Source: Girardinichthys multiradiatus (Eukaryota > Chordata > Actinopteri > Cyprinodontiformes > Goodeidae). Taken from it: 64,000 bases of DNA. Shown piece after piece: positions 26,401 through 41,400 of the stretch. Below the pieces are notes generated by a model. The model searched no databases. It was given only the letters and a program-made list of their open reading frames with translations, and was not told where the DNA came from. The translations under genes were made by a program, and so were the position numbers. Numbering within the stretch: position 1 is the stretch's first letter; each line of letters opens with the position of its first letter. Location of the stretch: NCBI RefSeq assembly GCF_021462225.1, contig NC_061804.1:13799740-13863739 (forward strand). Direction: 5' to 3'.

Positions 26401-29400
26401 AAAGCTTGTGTGCAGTCAAACATGAAATGTCAGTTCATAAATTTGCATGTAACTGCATTAGTATAATCACTTCTGCACTAAATAAAACGCTGCAGCTCTG
26501 TGTCTCTTTGGTTACCTATGTTCACTATGAGACTGTTGGGCCCCATGTGTTGATCCGGCCTCAAGGTGTTGCTTTCTGGTCCAATGAACTCCAGGCTGTC
26601 CTGTAACCTGCACATAACCAAATAAAAAAAGAAGTGTGTCATGAAAATGCAATTCAATGCTTCATGTACTGCCAAACATCAGCAAAGCCTGTAAAAGATT
26701 AACACTAAGAGAAACTTTCCATTATAACCGGCAGTGATTCAACATCAGATGACACAAAGTGGAACACATCTTCATGTTTTTTGTTTAGCAACGTGACTGC
26801 CATGGAAATAAAAGTGAGACGGGTGTGCGCTTACGTGTTGAAACTGCCGTACACACTGCCACCTGTCCTGGCGGTGAAGACCTTACTCAGCATTAGCTGA
26901 GGTGGCGATCTGATATGATGATAGCAGCGGGACAAAGATCATCAACATGGTCAACTTGGTAATAAGCATGCATGTGTGTCTTCAACAGTCATCCTTTGTA
27001 TGTTTTTTGTTTTTTTTTTACCCAACAGCATTTATTCTTCCTTTAACTACCTGCTTGACTGTTTAGTTACAGAAACTTAACTGGTATTGGGAAGTTGAAG
27101 TTTCAAGTAAAATGCTACAACAGATTATATTAATCTAAGGGTTAGGCTAGTCTTAAAATAAATAAATAAAACATAAAAAATAAAATAAGATGTTAATCCA
27201 ACAAATCTTTCATCTCCTGCCTGAATGAGCCATAATATTCAAAGAAAAAATGTTTAACTTCACTCAGGACCAAAGCTCAGGAGTAGAAATCTATTGTTTT
27301 CTTACCTGATCTGATGGATTTTGAGAGTTGAGCCTTTGTAGCTCATGGCTACAGAGCCAAACATCATCTCCCCCAACATTACTACATCAGACGAACACCT
27401 CGAACCCTAAAAAGGAAGGCTATCATTAAAGACAGTCACTCTTACAATCCTAAAAAGGTTTAGACAAACCATTCACAGGTTAGGGTTATGGGTTTAACTG
27501 CACTGCTCTTTTGGTATGGCTAGCTCCACTAATCATTAATAGAAGATGCCTAAGACTGTTTAAGGTGTCATCATTTCGTCTTTGTTTTTAAATGATCATA
27601 AAATTGCTCTTACCCATGCAGCATAATGTCATAGATTTGTTCTTAATGTAAATAAGGTAAGGACGGCAGCAAGGTTAGAAAAAACTTGACAAATATATAT
27701 GTTCTGAAGGGTGAATCTCCAATTTTTATTCAAGCCCAAGACTGAAGCAATACCTGGAAACGGTGCCCCTGCTCCTTGGATTCCCTTTCAGAAGTGCATG
27801 AAGAAGAGCTGTCCAGGGAACTGCTGCTGCCTCGCGTCGGACGGAGCTGGCAGCATTTCCCAAACATCTTCACCTGGGCATCAGTGCTCTGCGAGTTACA
27901 AACAACAGCAAAATAAATAATCATTTAACAAGTAGGCTGGCACTAAAGCAAGCTCATTTGACCATAAGGATTGAGCTTAAGTTGTTTAAGAGATTTTGGA
28001 CTTTTGCGTGCAAAAAAAAAAACAAAAAGAAAAACATACGTCCAATATCTGTTAAACCTATAATAGCCACAACAGTGACACACATCTTTCACTGTACTTT
28101 TAAAAAGCAGAAAAGCCAATGTATTTCTTAGGCCTGTAAGCTGTTAGGCTACAATAAAGAAAATGTAAAACACATTATTCGTTTGCAACAAAATTAGACA
28201 AAAGGCAAAAGAAACTTTTTTGTGGAAAATGTAAATGAAGTCAAACTGTGTGGGTCAAAACCACAGAAACCTAATCTAAAAGCACTTAGGTAAACAGCTA
28301 ACGAACAGCAATGTGAGCCCAATCAGCCCGAGTCATGTGCTGTCCTAACTCAGCAGCCTATTCAGGAGGAATGCATTTGGGAGGCAGAGGGCGTGTGTGA
28401 GTGTGTACATTTCAGCTCAGCTTTAGTAGCTCAGCTGAAACCAGAGTTGTAGCCCATGTAAAAGACAGAAGGAATGAGTGCACAGAGGGTAAACAAGCAG
28501 ATGGTGGCAAAGATAATAGTTGTTTCTTCTGCCGCAACCAACTCAAGTCCAGATAATTGTGCAATCTTTTTGTCCACCATCAAGTTTATGACATTTTGCA
28601 GTACACCGACACTTACATGATAATAAAGCTGTAATGACTCAGAGGGAGCTTGTGTTCAAGTATGCACATGGGTGTGTGTGCTTGTCTGCTGCAGTGCAGT
28701 GCGAGGAGTATACAGAGTTCAGCAGCATGTGACTGGCAGTCATATGACTCCTAGAGAACTCGTGACTGAGCAGCGCTGCAATCACTCCCTGACTCTCTCT
28801 CTCCCTACCGTCCACCACTCCAGCTCCACATCCTTCTTTAACTCCTGCTGTTTATTTCCCTCTTAAAGCACAAATATTCAGTTGTCTTGCATATTTTTTC
28901 AAAGATGTTTTTCTGGACAGCATTTCATTTTTATTCCTGATTCCTAGTGAACCATGACACGCATGCCCTCTCTCGGTTACTTATTAAACTGTTTCTTCAT
29001 TTCCCATACCCGTGTTGCAGGTTGAGCTGTTGGTATGGCCAAATAAAAACAATCCAAAAAAAAAGTCATGTGATAAAACCTTGCAAAGTTTTAAAACTGC
29101 AGAATGCAACAAAACTATTCAAGCAAAACAAGCCCTAATATGTCAGTATTACTCCTGCAGCATTTCTGACAGATTTATACTTTTTAATGTGGTGACAGTA
29201 GTATTTGAATGAGTTGCCCAAGTAAATACTAGGGGTAAAACAAGTTGATATTTTGTTTTGATTTAGATTACTTTGTGGCGTGTTGTAAAGCTGCAGAAAA
29301 CAACCATGAAACTGTGGGGCAACAAAGTTAGGGACAAGATAAGGCACTTAATCTGGCAAGAAAAGCCGCAGCAATACAGAGGGGACACGGAAAAGCATAT

Positions 29401-32400
29401 GCAAACCAAAGGGGCAGAATGAGGTGGTGGCATCTTAGAGAAAATTACTGAATTACAAAGAAGTGAACAGCACAAGACACAGAAAGTAAGAGAGGCGATG
29501 TACAAACTTGAAACGAGAGAGAATGATCTAGTTCTCTAAAAGAAATAAAAGAGATAGCCAAGAAAAACAAACTAAGACCAATATTAGGAGGAAGAAACAA
29601 TAAACAGTGAATAACAAGTCATGTGAGAATGAAAGGATGTTGCGTACACAGGCGGTCAGTTGATTCTAGTATTATTGGAGATAAAAGCACCAGAACAAAC
29701 CGGTCGGCAACAGACAGCAAAACACTGCAGGGTTAACAACCACAAAAAGAGGCCACAGAGTTGCTTGTTTGGAGACACATACTTAACACATAAAAACTAC
29801 TTTACATGTATGTTGAAGAAAAAGAAAAATCTGATCTTTTTCCAATACATGAATGCAGCGACTTGGGGCAGATAGCAGAAAAGCTAACTGGAAAAGCTGA
29901 TCGGTTTTGTCCTTTTAGCCTTCAAGCACTGTCAAGGAAATGTTTAAAATGTCGCATCTAACCCTATATTCTTTGATTGGAAATAATAGTAAAACCCTGT
30001 TTTATAGGAACCAGTCTCTCACACCGCTGTGTCACCTCTGCCTCAGATATAAATAAGTAATCCTTGCTCATTGCAGGATAGATAAAAATATAATGAATGA
30101 TTCCATTCCCATTGTTTATATCCTTGTTCTGTAGGTTTTGTAGGATCCAAGTTACTCACTTCCATTTATGTGTTAATTAATAGACTAATTAATTAATTTA
30201 ATTTAAACTGCACAACAAGCACCAACAAATAAATACAGATAAAGATCTTCAAAATGAGTACTATGACATGATAGTAATGACAAACTACCATCACTATAGA
30301 AAGCAAAGCTGGGCCTCGGAAAGATGCTGGACAGAAACAAAGTGAACACGTGACTCACGGTAATTGGGGTGTCCTCCGTGCCCCTTTTCTTGGCATTGGA
30401 GTCAAAGAGGACATTTCTGCCGCGCCTCTCACAGTCCTGGTACACGATGAGTCTGATCTGACTGGGCTCCAGCTGGGGAAGCGGCCAGCTAAATGGAGGG
30501 ATTGATTGATACAGGAAAACGGGATCAAAAGCGAAAGAAAAATGGCAGAGGAAGATGAAGATTGAAAAAAAAAAAAAAAAAGGATGGAAGATGGAGAGGG
30601 AAAAAAAAAAAATGATTAAAAAAAAATTAGTCATAAACCTAAACCCCTATGCTGGCAAGAAGGTGAAATTACTTCCAGTAAAAGGAAAAACATCTCACAT
30701 TTTTGAATACATATTTTCATGTGAAGCTTTAGATTCTGCAAACGACTTAATAAGGTCAATGCAACATCCAATTGGCAATATTACGCTTAAACTGTAGTTT
30801 CAAACTGAAGAACAATATTACAAGGTTTTGTGTTACACATTTGACAATATTAAAAAGATGTACAATTATAACATTATTTACAGCATTACTACAAATTATG
30901 TAGATCTACCTTAAAATTACACCAAGATACTTACAAAATGTGAAATATATATATGTTCAGGTTTCTATAGTACAAAATGTCCACACGGGGCTCTACGCTC
31001 TAAGCTAGGGCTGCATAACATATCGCGAATATATTGTCATCACAATATCAGTCTGCGCAATATTCATGTCACAAAGAATTGCTTGGAGGGCAATAATCGT
31101 TGGCTAGTATATTCCAAGTGTTACGAACTAAGACAAAATGTTCCATGATCCGGATGACTGACAATTTCTAGAGATGCTAAGCATGTGGGGAAATGTAAAT
31201 ATGGGGTACTTGCAAGCTGGTAATAAACACGGTTAAAGCTGCCATCTTTTGCACTGGGCATGGCAGACACAGCAAAGTCCATGCCACAGCTGCCACTCGT
31301 CCATCTCATACCTCGGCATGCAGGGAGAGGGGGTCCACAAAGAGCACTATAACCAGCTTCCATCACAGATTTACCCAAACAGAAAAGCAGCCTCTTTCTT
31401 AAAAATGTGTACATGCTACATCTAGATTTTTGTACTCAGCTTTATACAGTACAACATAACTAAAGTATGAGCCATTATCACTCGCCTACAACTCCGTCAG
31501 AATGTCTGAGTCATTATTTCTTCTCACAAGCCTCAAGGCAGTTATTCACAGATGAAACTGCAGAGTGACTACGAGTCATGGGATTAGAGTCTCTGACCAG
31601 CTGAGTGAAGGAAAACCTTGTGATACATTCAGATTTGCTAATGCATCAGATGTCTTGAGAATAAAAGGTGTTATTTGAAAGCTTGCTGACATGAACCGCA
31701 GTGCTTCCCGCACTTTAACGTAATTTAGCCTGCCTTATCAATAACAGAGAATGCAGCAGCATTTACAAATCACTGTGGTTATTTGTGGCCCTTCAGCAAA
31801 CTCTGATAGACCCTTCGACCTGAATGATTTACTATGAGCTATTAAGATGACTGGCGATTGGTGTAAGTGATGACAGTCACTCATCTAGCTTTTACAGCGG
31901 ACACAGAGCCACCCTAAATATAGTCTATTAACTGGAAGTAGTGACTGTCTCTAAACAACTGTGGAAAGTACACTAACTAAAAAGGAAAGGTAATAAAAAG
32001 GAACAATTACTTTCACAAGACCAACATATAATTTCATGCTTATAAGCACCATCTCAGTTTTTGGTCAGGGACCCTTAAAAGGGCAGGAAAGACCAGTTGC
32101 TGCAGGTTTGTATGCACATGGGAGTCGGTTTATGATCTAGTGATGAAGGTGACCAAAGGAGACGAGGAGTTCTTTTTAAAGTCAAAGCATGGATATGATA
32201 TTCATGAGAACAAAAGCAAGGTTTCCCAGTATTTACACCAAAAATATGAACCATTGTAGAAACATGATTTAATTGCATTTATTTAAAAACAGAGAAGCAG
32301 TAAGTATTTCCACTGCTGCTCAAACAATATAACACTGACTATTTTTGGGCCGTATTCCTTAGATCTTCAAATAAAGCCATATGGTACATTGAGAATGGCT

Positions 32401-35400
32401 TGCCTCACTATTTTTCTATCAAACAAAATACTGAAGAAAAATGTAAACAAAATAAAGTTTAAATTATGTATTTGCACTAATTCAAAACAAAAAAAGCATT
32501 CAAGCAACAAAAACAGTGTAGGAGCCTTTTCTCAACCAGCTGACAGGCAGTGTGCATCAACAGGCAGGGGAGGGGCAACAAAGTGTTATTGCATGTTCCA
32601 CCCATTCAGAGACAACTTTGGACACTAAAACTTTATCCAGTATATTGTCAAAAGGAATTTAAACAAGGAAATGGTAAAAACGTTACATTTGTCGAGATCT
32701 GAATGCTACATGCTGCTGGCTCAACTACGACAGAACTACTTGAAAAATAAAAAAGTCCATAAGCTTGACTCCTGCTAGAACATAAATACATTTTTTTCAG
32801 GATTTGTTAAGAATAGAACAGGGCGACATCTCTGCCTTTTGCAGCCGACTATTTGACTCATTAAACACACCTCTGTCTGTTTAGGAGGCTCCAAACGGTG
32901 CTTGTGTGTCCAACCTAACTAGCTCACTGTTAAGACATGTAACATGTTCTTACAAATGAACCCAAATGCTTGTACCTTTTTTAATGCTGAATTTTATTTT
33001 GATCCAAAAATAACAACAGAGATTGTTGTTTTAGTCTGTTACTACACAGTTCAAACGTTGCTCCATTAGACACAAGCTGTCAGACGACTTTACAAAAACA
33101 AAAGCCATCTTCAGTTTTCCGTTTTAGGCTTGTATCCGAGGGAAGGCCTGATCTATAAGCAAGTGTGAGTCCTTACTGTGTGACATAAACCCTATCCAGC
33201 TTACATAATGGGCTCAAATTTCATTGTAAAGAGCAGGGTTAATATGGACCTCCTAGACTTTAATGCACGATTTCTTGGGGTGGTGTTTAATGTGCATGCT
33301 TGCAGTTGGGCTACTGCTGCTACTGAGTGATTTATTTATGAATCTGGCCTTTGTACAGGTCGTATGGGCTGACACGTTCAGGAAACCGCTTCTTTCAAGT
33401 ACGACTGTTACAATTTTAATTCAAATTTATTTGGAATAAAAAAAAGATACATACTTATCTTCAAATTTCAAATGCACAAATAAAAAGCAACTGAAGCTGT
33501 TTCAGTATCATGAATAGAATAACCATGATACTGAAGACTGTTAATATCTAGAAATGGTAACTCATTTCTTTGCGCCCTGACCTGTCAACTAAATTTTTTA
33601 ATAAATGCTGACACAAAAGATAAATGTCCTTAAGAAAATAAATACATCAATTGATTACCCCCTTTTATGCATCAAAGCATATGTCTTTAACCTTTACATG
33701 ATTTTTATTAAACAAAAAAAGTACATCAGTGTACTGGAAGTGCTGTTGCTTTGTTGCTTGATGCATTTATAGACCACCCCCCCCCCCCCCCCCCCAAGGG
33801 GGGGCAAATTGACAAATATCAATCTTCTGTGGCTGATTGATTTAGTTGCTCAATCTTTTCTTTTAAACACCAAATCAAAAAAATCAAAAAATAAATTCTT
33901 TGAAACAATCCACAATAAAAGCCCATCATGCTTGTTTATTATCTGAATCATTGCATGTGATTATGCTCTCTTCTAAATGCATACAGAAAATGGATCACTC
34001 AAGTGCAAAGCTACATTACAAAAAGGGACTTCAACTACTTAACAGGATTAACTTGGCCAGTTCAAACTGCCCACTAAAAATGAAACGTTGAACCTAATAT
34101 AAACATCTGACAAAGGCAGAAACATCAGAAAGAAAGTTGGAAAAACATGAGAGGAGGATGTATCCATCCACCGTGTGACAATCAGCACTGAGAGCAGAAA
34201 AGAGAGTCATTCATAAAAGCAGCACATGACTTCATGACTGTTGCGCTCTTAAGCTCATCTAACCTCAATTGTTTAAATCAAGTCTGACTCAAAGTTTCTC
34301 AAGGAGACAGGTATTAAAAGGTATTCACTTACTGCTGATTAAAATAGCCCAACCAACTCTGTTCAATCATAAAATTCAAAGTGGTAAACAAAGCAGCTCT
34401 CTGCCTAACCTAAATTATTTGTTGTTTTCACTAAGAAACTTATCAAGTGTGACTTGAACAATCTTTAAAGTACAGGATAAACTCCATCCAAACCTGTATT
34501 TATGCTAAATTCAAAAGGCATGCTTTCATACAATCCTCGTAACCCACATGATCGAGACTGATAGCGTTAGGTTTGTTCATCAAGCAGTTAGTCCTGACCA
34601 GAAAAACATCTCCCGTTCCACTTCAAACTGGTAATGCCAACCATTTAGATGGCTGAGACTGCAAAGACCCTGGCAAAAATAAATTAATTAAATCTATGCG
34701 TGCAAATGCTGTTCCGAAACCCTAACAACCAGCTATGTCCTCCTGGATGCACGTAAGCCAGGTTAAAACATTACCCACTCCTACCTGAGCATCATCGCGA
34801 GTCTGCCAGTCTTTCCCCAGCCCTCTCCCACTCTGTTTCTCCTCTCTGCTTCTCCACTGCCAGCCAAAGCAGGGTCTAAGAATAGCAGCGGACTAAATTC
34901 ACACAACAACATGAGACTATCAGGTGATCACAGCAACACTGTGTGTGCTGGACAGTACAGAGGCAGCAACAGCAGCGGGTCTGGACTGCTGACGGCCAGA
35001 AAGCGCTGAGATAAGAGTGACAGAGGGGATTTGTTTGTGTATTGTTTCCTAATCCGACTCTTTTTGTTCCTCACTCGCTTGTCTTTCCTCTTCCCTTTCT
35101 TTCTGTCTTAATCCAACAAATGTAAATGTTCAATTACTGGCTCTCAACAAAATGCTAAAAGACAAAGACCTTCAAGATGTTGCCGAGTAAACACAAGGTA
35201 ATTTAATGCTTAAACATAATTTTAATTATTTGCAAAAGCTTTCTTTAAGGCTTTGGAATACCCAGATTATACCTTTGACACACTGACAAAATATAATTCA
35301 TGATGACAAACTATTTTAAGAAACCATCTTATTAAGCTCAAGCCTTTGAAGTACATACCCAAAGAGCACCTTCAGTTTTGCACAATATAAAAAAATATAG

Positions 35401-38400
35401 ATTTAGTAAAATCAATGTTTCTTTAAAACATTCTTTTTCAAATTCCACATTACCTGTTGAAAAAGAGATCTGCGTAATAAATCTCTAAAATACAGCTAAA
35501 ATGCATGTACCAAAGCTTCTTTAATATGCTGTTTTATGTGCAGACAAGATCTAAGTGTTATCTTTTGAATTAGGTGCTTTTCTTTGGCTAAACCACAAGA
35601 CAACATCAAGTGATGTAAATGCACCTAAATTCAGGTACATTATACAATATTTATGTTTTAAAGTATCTAAATGTACATTAGAAAAAATAAAGCAAACTAG
35701 AGTAATTTTGGCTGTATAAACCGGATTAATAAGAGAGGCATGAGTGTTACAATCTAAACAATACCCTCCCGTTGTTATAACAAAGCAGTCTAGTTTCCTA
35801 GACTATTTTGAGTCTGACATCAGCCTATGCTGACCTCAAAGAGCCACAGCTCTCTCTGGGTTGCCACTGGAACATCTGTGCATGTGTGTGTTGGGCACAC
35901 ACACATGCACACTGTGGTGTGTGTGTGTGTGGTTATATAAACATCCCCACCGTCCAAGCTGTGTGACGTTCTTCCGGCTGTGTGCTGCAAAGGACACTGT
36001 TGGGTCCAAAGGTGGTGTTGTCTTAACATTTCTGTAAAATTTCTGACGTGAATGTTAGACCCGTCATAAAACAGGACTGCATAGACTTGATCAGATTGCT
36101 GCAGAATATAAAAACACAAACATCCTAAAAAAGTCATCTCTTTAACCTTTTGGGTCATTACAATTTGATGCATGGAACTGATATTTAATGTATACTGTGT
36201 AAAGTTTTCAAGAAAATACTAAACATGCAAACAGGATCACCGTTGTCATTTAGAAGATAAAAATTAAAAACCCTGCTTGGACATGTGTGATATCTCAACA
36301 ATATTCTCAAAGCCCAATTTCAACCACTTTGTCCTGACTCCATTCCAATGTTGCATTTAGTCACCAACTGGGCCCCTTTGCTTTGGAAAACTGCCAGATG
36401 CATAATGTGTTTAATCGAGTACTGGCAAGTCAAACCTTCAATGGAGACATTGTTGACAAGAAGTTACCCAGAAAATGACATATCCAGATTCTCAAGTTTA
36501 AACTTTTTCCTAATACAGCCTTGCATGGGTCTAAATCCTAATGTTTCATCACCAAAACAATTGTTGGAGCGACTGAAAAATAAATGGTTAGCTTAAAAAT
36601 AAGGCCCCATACATACTTTACAAACTGCCACAGGCACTTTCTTATCTTTATCTTGAAAACAGACAGTCATGTTGAGTAGAATATATGACTTCTGCATTCC
36701 AGCAGTCATATGATGCTAAGCTGTTGATGCTTAAAAGGTTACTGAAGACATAGGTCCTGGGCACGGCACTGTTGGTGTAGGGGTTAAGCGTACGACCCAT
36801 GTATAGAGGCTACAGTCCTCGAAGCGGCTGTCCCGGGCCCAGAGACCTTTGCCGAATGTCTTCCCGCTCTCTCTCCCCCTAATTCCTGTCTCCCTACTGC
36901 CAGAAATATTGAAAAATAAAGGCCTCTGGTGCAGAAAAAAAAAAAAAGAAGAATAAAAGAAAGACACACATACATCCTTTACCCTCTATATTTATTTGCC
37001 AACTGATTCATTTATTTCTATACAGTCTGGAACTTGAGTTCTTTTAATTTTAAAATATCTTTGTAAAGTGCAATACAAATGTTACTCCACTTAAAAGTAA
37101 AGATAAACTACAGAGTATATATATTAGAATATGTTTTAACTAAAACTACACAAAGCAGCTAAAATACGAGTCATAATTTGCATCTGAAATTCCACCTTTA
37201 AAGTCCATTTTACTTCTTACCTAGTGAGTAAATATGTATTAGTTTATTCCTGTCAAACAGCTTCTGAATCAGCACCTTATGGCAGGGAGGGAGTGATGGA
37301 GTGTTGACAGTAGTGAATGCATGACTGTCTCTCACAGAATCACATGAACAAAAGGGGTGGAAGCCATGTTAAAACGTCTAAATACAAAGTGTTGAAGTTG
37401 GAAAATTAAGACTTTAGTAGCAGAAAAGCTATCTTAGGATTCTTTTCAGGTGTGAAATGTAAGGCTTTGAATGTGCTGAACAAAATCCTAAATATTAACT
37501 GCTCCTCTTTCTTTCTCTCACTCATCCGGCAACTGAAAGTAGGTTAATTAGGCAACGAGTCTTTCATTTGACTTTTAGGCTCACCGCAGACAAGATACCT
37601 CACAATCTGTGAACCCTCTGAGACACACCACGAAACAAAATTATTATTTTTTTTGAGAGAAAATTAAAAAATAAATAAATAAATTGGGTAAAAACTAAAT
37701 GTAAAAAACAAAAAAACAAATTTCTAACTGATAAATTCTTGTATTATGACAGAAACAGAATGTATAAAAACCTCTGCACAAAGGTTATTAATCTCCTCCT
37801 GCCTTATTATAAAGTATTAGCATCATTTCTAAAAGAGGAAACTGAAGTTACGGTTACATTTCCATTTGTGGAATTGTGAAAGTGGTATGAACCTACAAAG
37901 TTTGCTATTTTCATAACTTCTCACAAACCGAGACAATCTCCTTACTCTGAAATCCACAAAGCAATAGCACCACATTTATCATCCTTACAAAAAAGGGAGG
38001 GAATTTAGATCTGTTCAGATTATAAACATGGAACTGTGTACAGCCATGTTTGATTTGCGACATTTGATTTTCGTATATGTTTATCTTTATCATGTCCCCT
38101 TGCAGTTCTTAGAAGCTTGAGTATGGCCACTCAAAATAGTGTTGATGGGAAGCCGACGACAGCCGCTGTCTTTACAGAACCTTGGCAGGCCTGCAGCATT
38201 CACGTAAAAACGACATGCCTGCCACATAATGCCATAACATAAATGTAAATGCATCATTCTAATAGGCTGTAAATTTGCACATTAACAGCAAATTCTGAGA
38301 AAACCATTGAAGGCATTCCCTTCAAGCTGAACTGAAGGCTGTCATATAGTGAAGTGAATGAAGTTAACATGTTTAGACTACTCCAAAAGCATAAACCCTG

Positions 38401-41400
38401 ATTGCACAATAAAATGAAACCAAGGTTGACATTATTGAGTTTCTTTTATCTACAGGAGGCAAATGTCAATGCAAGGTTTCCCACCGCAGTTTTTGAACAC
38501 AAAAAACAGGTGGTTGTGCTTGTGTGCTGCAGCTTAAAAAACCCGAAAGTCTCAACTTTCCTGCAGCAGAAAAAGTGAGACCAGATCTACAATTCAGCTA
38601 CGGAACTGAATCATTAACCCTAATTAGTGAGAAATGCACGCGGCTGAATCCACCATTTTTCTGCAAACAAAGCTAAGTGAAACGTTCAGCTAACCGCATC
38701 CATCTCGCATCTTCTTTCGAGACAGTCAAGAAATCATACATACTGCTTTATACTTCATAAAGAGTGCCGATGCATAGAGTGGACCCTTATGTCAGAAAAC
38801 TAGTACAGCACAAAGGTTGCACAGATTTTCATGGCAAGTTGTTACATAAACCTAAATAATGACACTGAAAAGGCCACTCCGATCATCTCAAATTAAGAGG
38901 TAGGAACAATCAAATTAGGAAAATTAAGAATTTTAGTTCATAAAAGACATGTTTAATTGCTAACTGCACTGTTCAATTTTCAGTGCAAGAGGTACGATCA
39001 GGCTTTCCTTGGCCAATCCACCTTTCCTGTTTTTTCGAGGTCTGACCTGCCCATTATGATTTTAAGCTATTTTGAATTGTTTTTAAGTTTCATAATATAT
39101 GATGACAATGTGCTGCAGTTTTTTTTTTAAATAGGGGAATGTTTTTAGTTTATCAAAAATATGCCCCTCACCATCACTAATTCCATTTATTTAACTTGAA
39201 AATGGGATGGAAGTAAATGGAAGTTCTTGGTTCTGATAGATTCAATCAGTAAAAAAAAAAAAAAAGGTCAATTTTTGTTTATCTGCTGATTACCAATCAG
39301 ACTCGAGAAAATTACATGATTCCCATCTCTGGCTCCTTGATTTGTGCATCTCTATTCTGTCCCATCAAAGTTTTGACAGCAAATAATGCCTACAAAGTTA
39401 ACATTTATAAAATTAAATGTGCCAACAGCCCTTTTGCTCAGTTCCATCTCATTTTAAAAGACTGATAGCAGATAGGTCTTGCTTGGATTCCTTCCTTGTT
39501 CCCAAAATGCGGTGTCCTTTTACCTGCAGTCATCATTCTCTACTTGTATTTTAGGTCCTTCAAGTCAAGTTTGCAATAAATCAAGTGAACTTCATATAGT
39601 TAAGTGGAGCCCTTTTTTGTTAAACCTTCATTTAACCAGATGAAAGACTTCTTTCACAAGGGTGACCTGGGCAAGAAGGCAGCAGCACGTCATAGTGAAC
39701 AAGACCGACAACAATAACACAAACAATAAAAATATGTAAAGTGTGAGCAGTTTGGCAAATAGAGTGCAGGAGTTATTTCCTTAGAAAACGGTCTTGAAGA
39801 ACCCTAGAGTACATGTACAGAGAGATGACCACAGGTAAAAAAGATACGATACTATGGAAGCAAAAAGGGATCATATAAAAGACTTAGGTTTGAGGTGTAA
39901 TGAAATATTTGAATATGTGGAACTATCTTAGAGGCTTTTAGAGAAACAATAGTCCCATGACACATTACTCCAAGCAGGCAGCATAACAAGAAAACACAAA
40001 TACAATTCACATCTTGTGAACAAGTCACATGAAATGTATTGTCAGAAATGCCAAAAATGCACAAGGCAGTTTTTTATGTTGCTTTTGAAGTCTGACGGAC
40101 TACACCAAAAAGCTTATTAGTCTTAATCAACAAATCCAAATGACTCATCTTATCCTACTCAGCTCTGTGCCAGTGACTGAACACGCAGTCATGTGATCAT
40201 TCCACAAACCTGACAGGGAGAGATTGATGAAGGCCTCACATGACACACAGAGTTATGAAACTATGCAGTGAAAGAAGGATACCACGCCAATCAGCAACCT
40301 GAAACACTACTTCTGAACCATCAAAAAAGAAAAGAACCTTTATAAATAAGCCAGACCCGGCAGAATGTTTTGCTACGTAGCATGCATGTCATCCAATTCT
40401 AAATATAAGGGAAACCTTAGATCACCGTGTAAAACTAAATGAAATCTTGCATTAATTATTATATAGTTGATCCTATAATATTAATTATGTATTGGGGAAA
40501 ACAGGTACTGTAAGACAAGACTTTTATTATTAAGCTAAAATAATTTTGAACACTTAAGACACCACATGTGACAAAAACAAATGTATAAGTGGGTGTGTTT
40601 CCCCCCCCCAAGTCAAACGGAGCAGTGCGGTTTCCTACAGCCTGTCAAATCAACCAACGTGAGTATGGGCAGAGAGGACTGTGACAGGTTAAGGATAAGC
40701 CAAAGGCTCTCGGTGAAATGTACAGTATGCCGTCCCTGATCAGGTGCTGCAGCCATGGAAAGAGGAGAGGCTTTTTAGGCTTCCCCACGAGGGTCATCCA
40801 ACCTGCTGCCCGCTGTGGTATTCTGGAAGCCACAGTGATGTGGTCTGACAGTGCTTTTGGTAGGTGAGACATTACGCAGGGGGCAATGAGTGTGCAAAAA
40901 AAAAAGTTTGTAGTTCATGGCACAATCACTGAATTAAGATATTATATCAAAGGACATTTTTAGGGCAGAAATTAAAACTGAAATATCTAAATTTACTTAG
41001 AACCCTTCAACAGACAAAGTACCTTCATATAAATCTCCCCATCTCAGCAGTCCACTACCATATACCCACTCACTAATCTAACCTTTTTTCACTAATTACA
41101 TCATAAACCATCAAGTATAAAACAATTCAATGATTCAACATGTTTCACCATCCATTGCATTCTTCTATCTTTACTCTTAAAACTCCTCTCATCCACAAGT
41201 TTTTTTGTAATCCAAATCATTTCTCACTTGAAGAAGCACCGCCATTTTTGTCCAACTCTTAAAGTGTCCTCTCTAACATCTCATCTCACAGATTTCCCTC
41301 CTCCAGAGCCGTTTCATGCTTGATGAATGGAGAGCCAACGCCAGAGGTATGGAGAGCACAGCTGACCACTGAGTTAACAGAAACGCCTGCTGACTGTCTG

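Noticed and set aside
36753..36840. Possible tRNA gene
   Set aside because: The A-box is present but the B-box is degenerate and no cloverleaf can be drawn. It is better explained as a SINE head.
40645..40872. 75-codon minus-strand frame in fnip1 intron 1
   Set aside because: No recognisable motif or family, no convincing splice context, and a length expected by chance.
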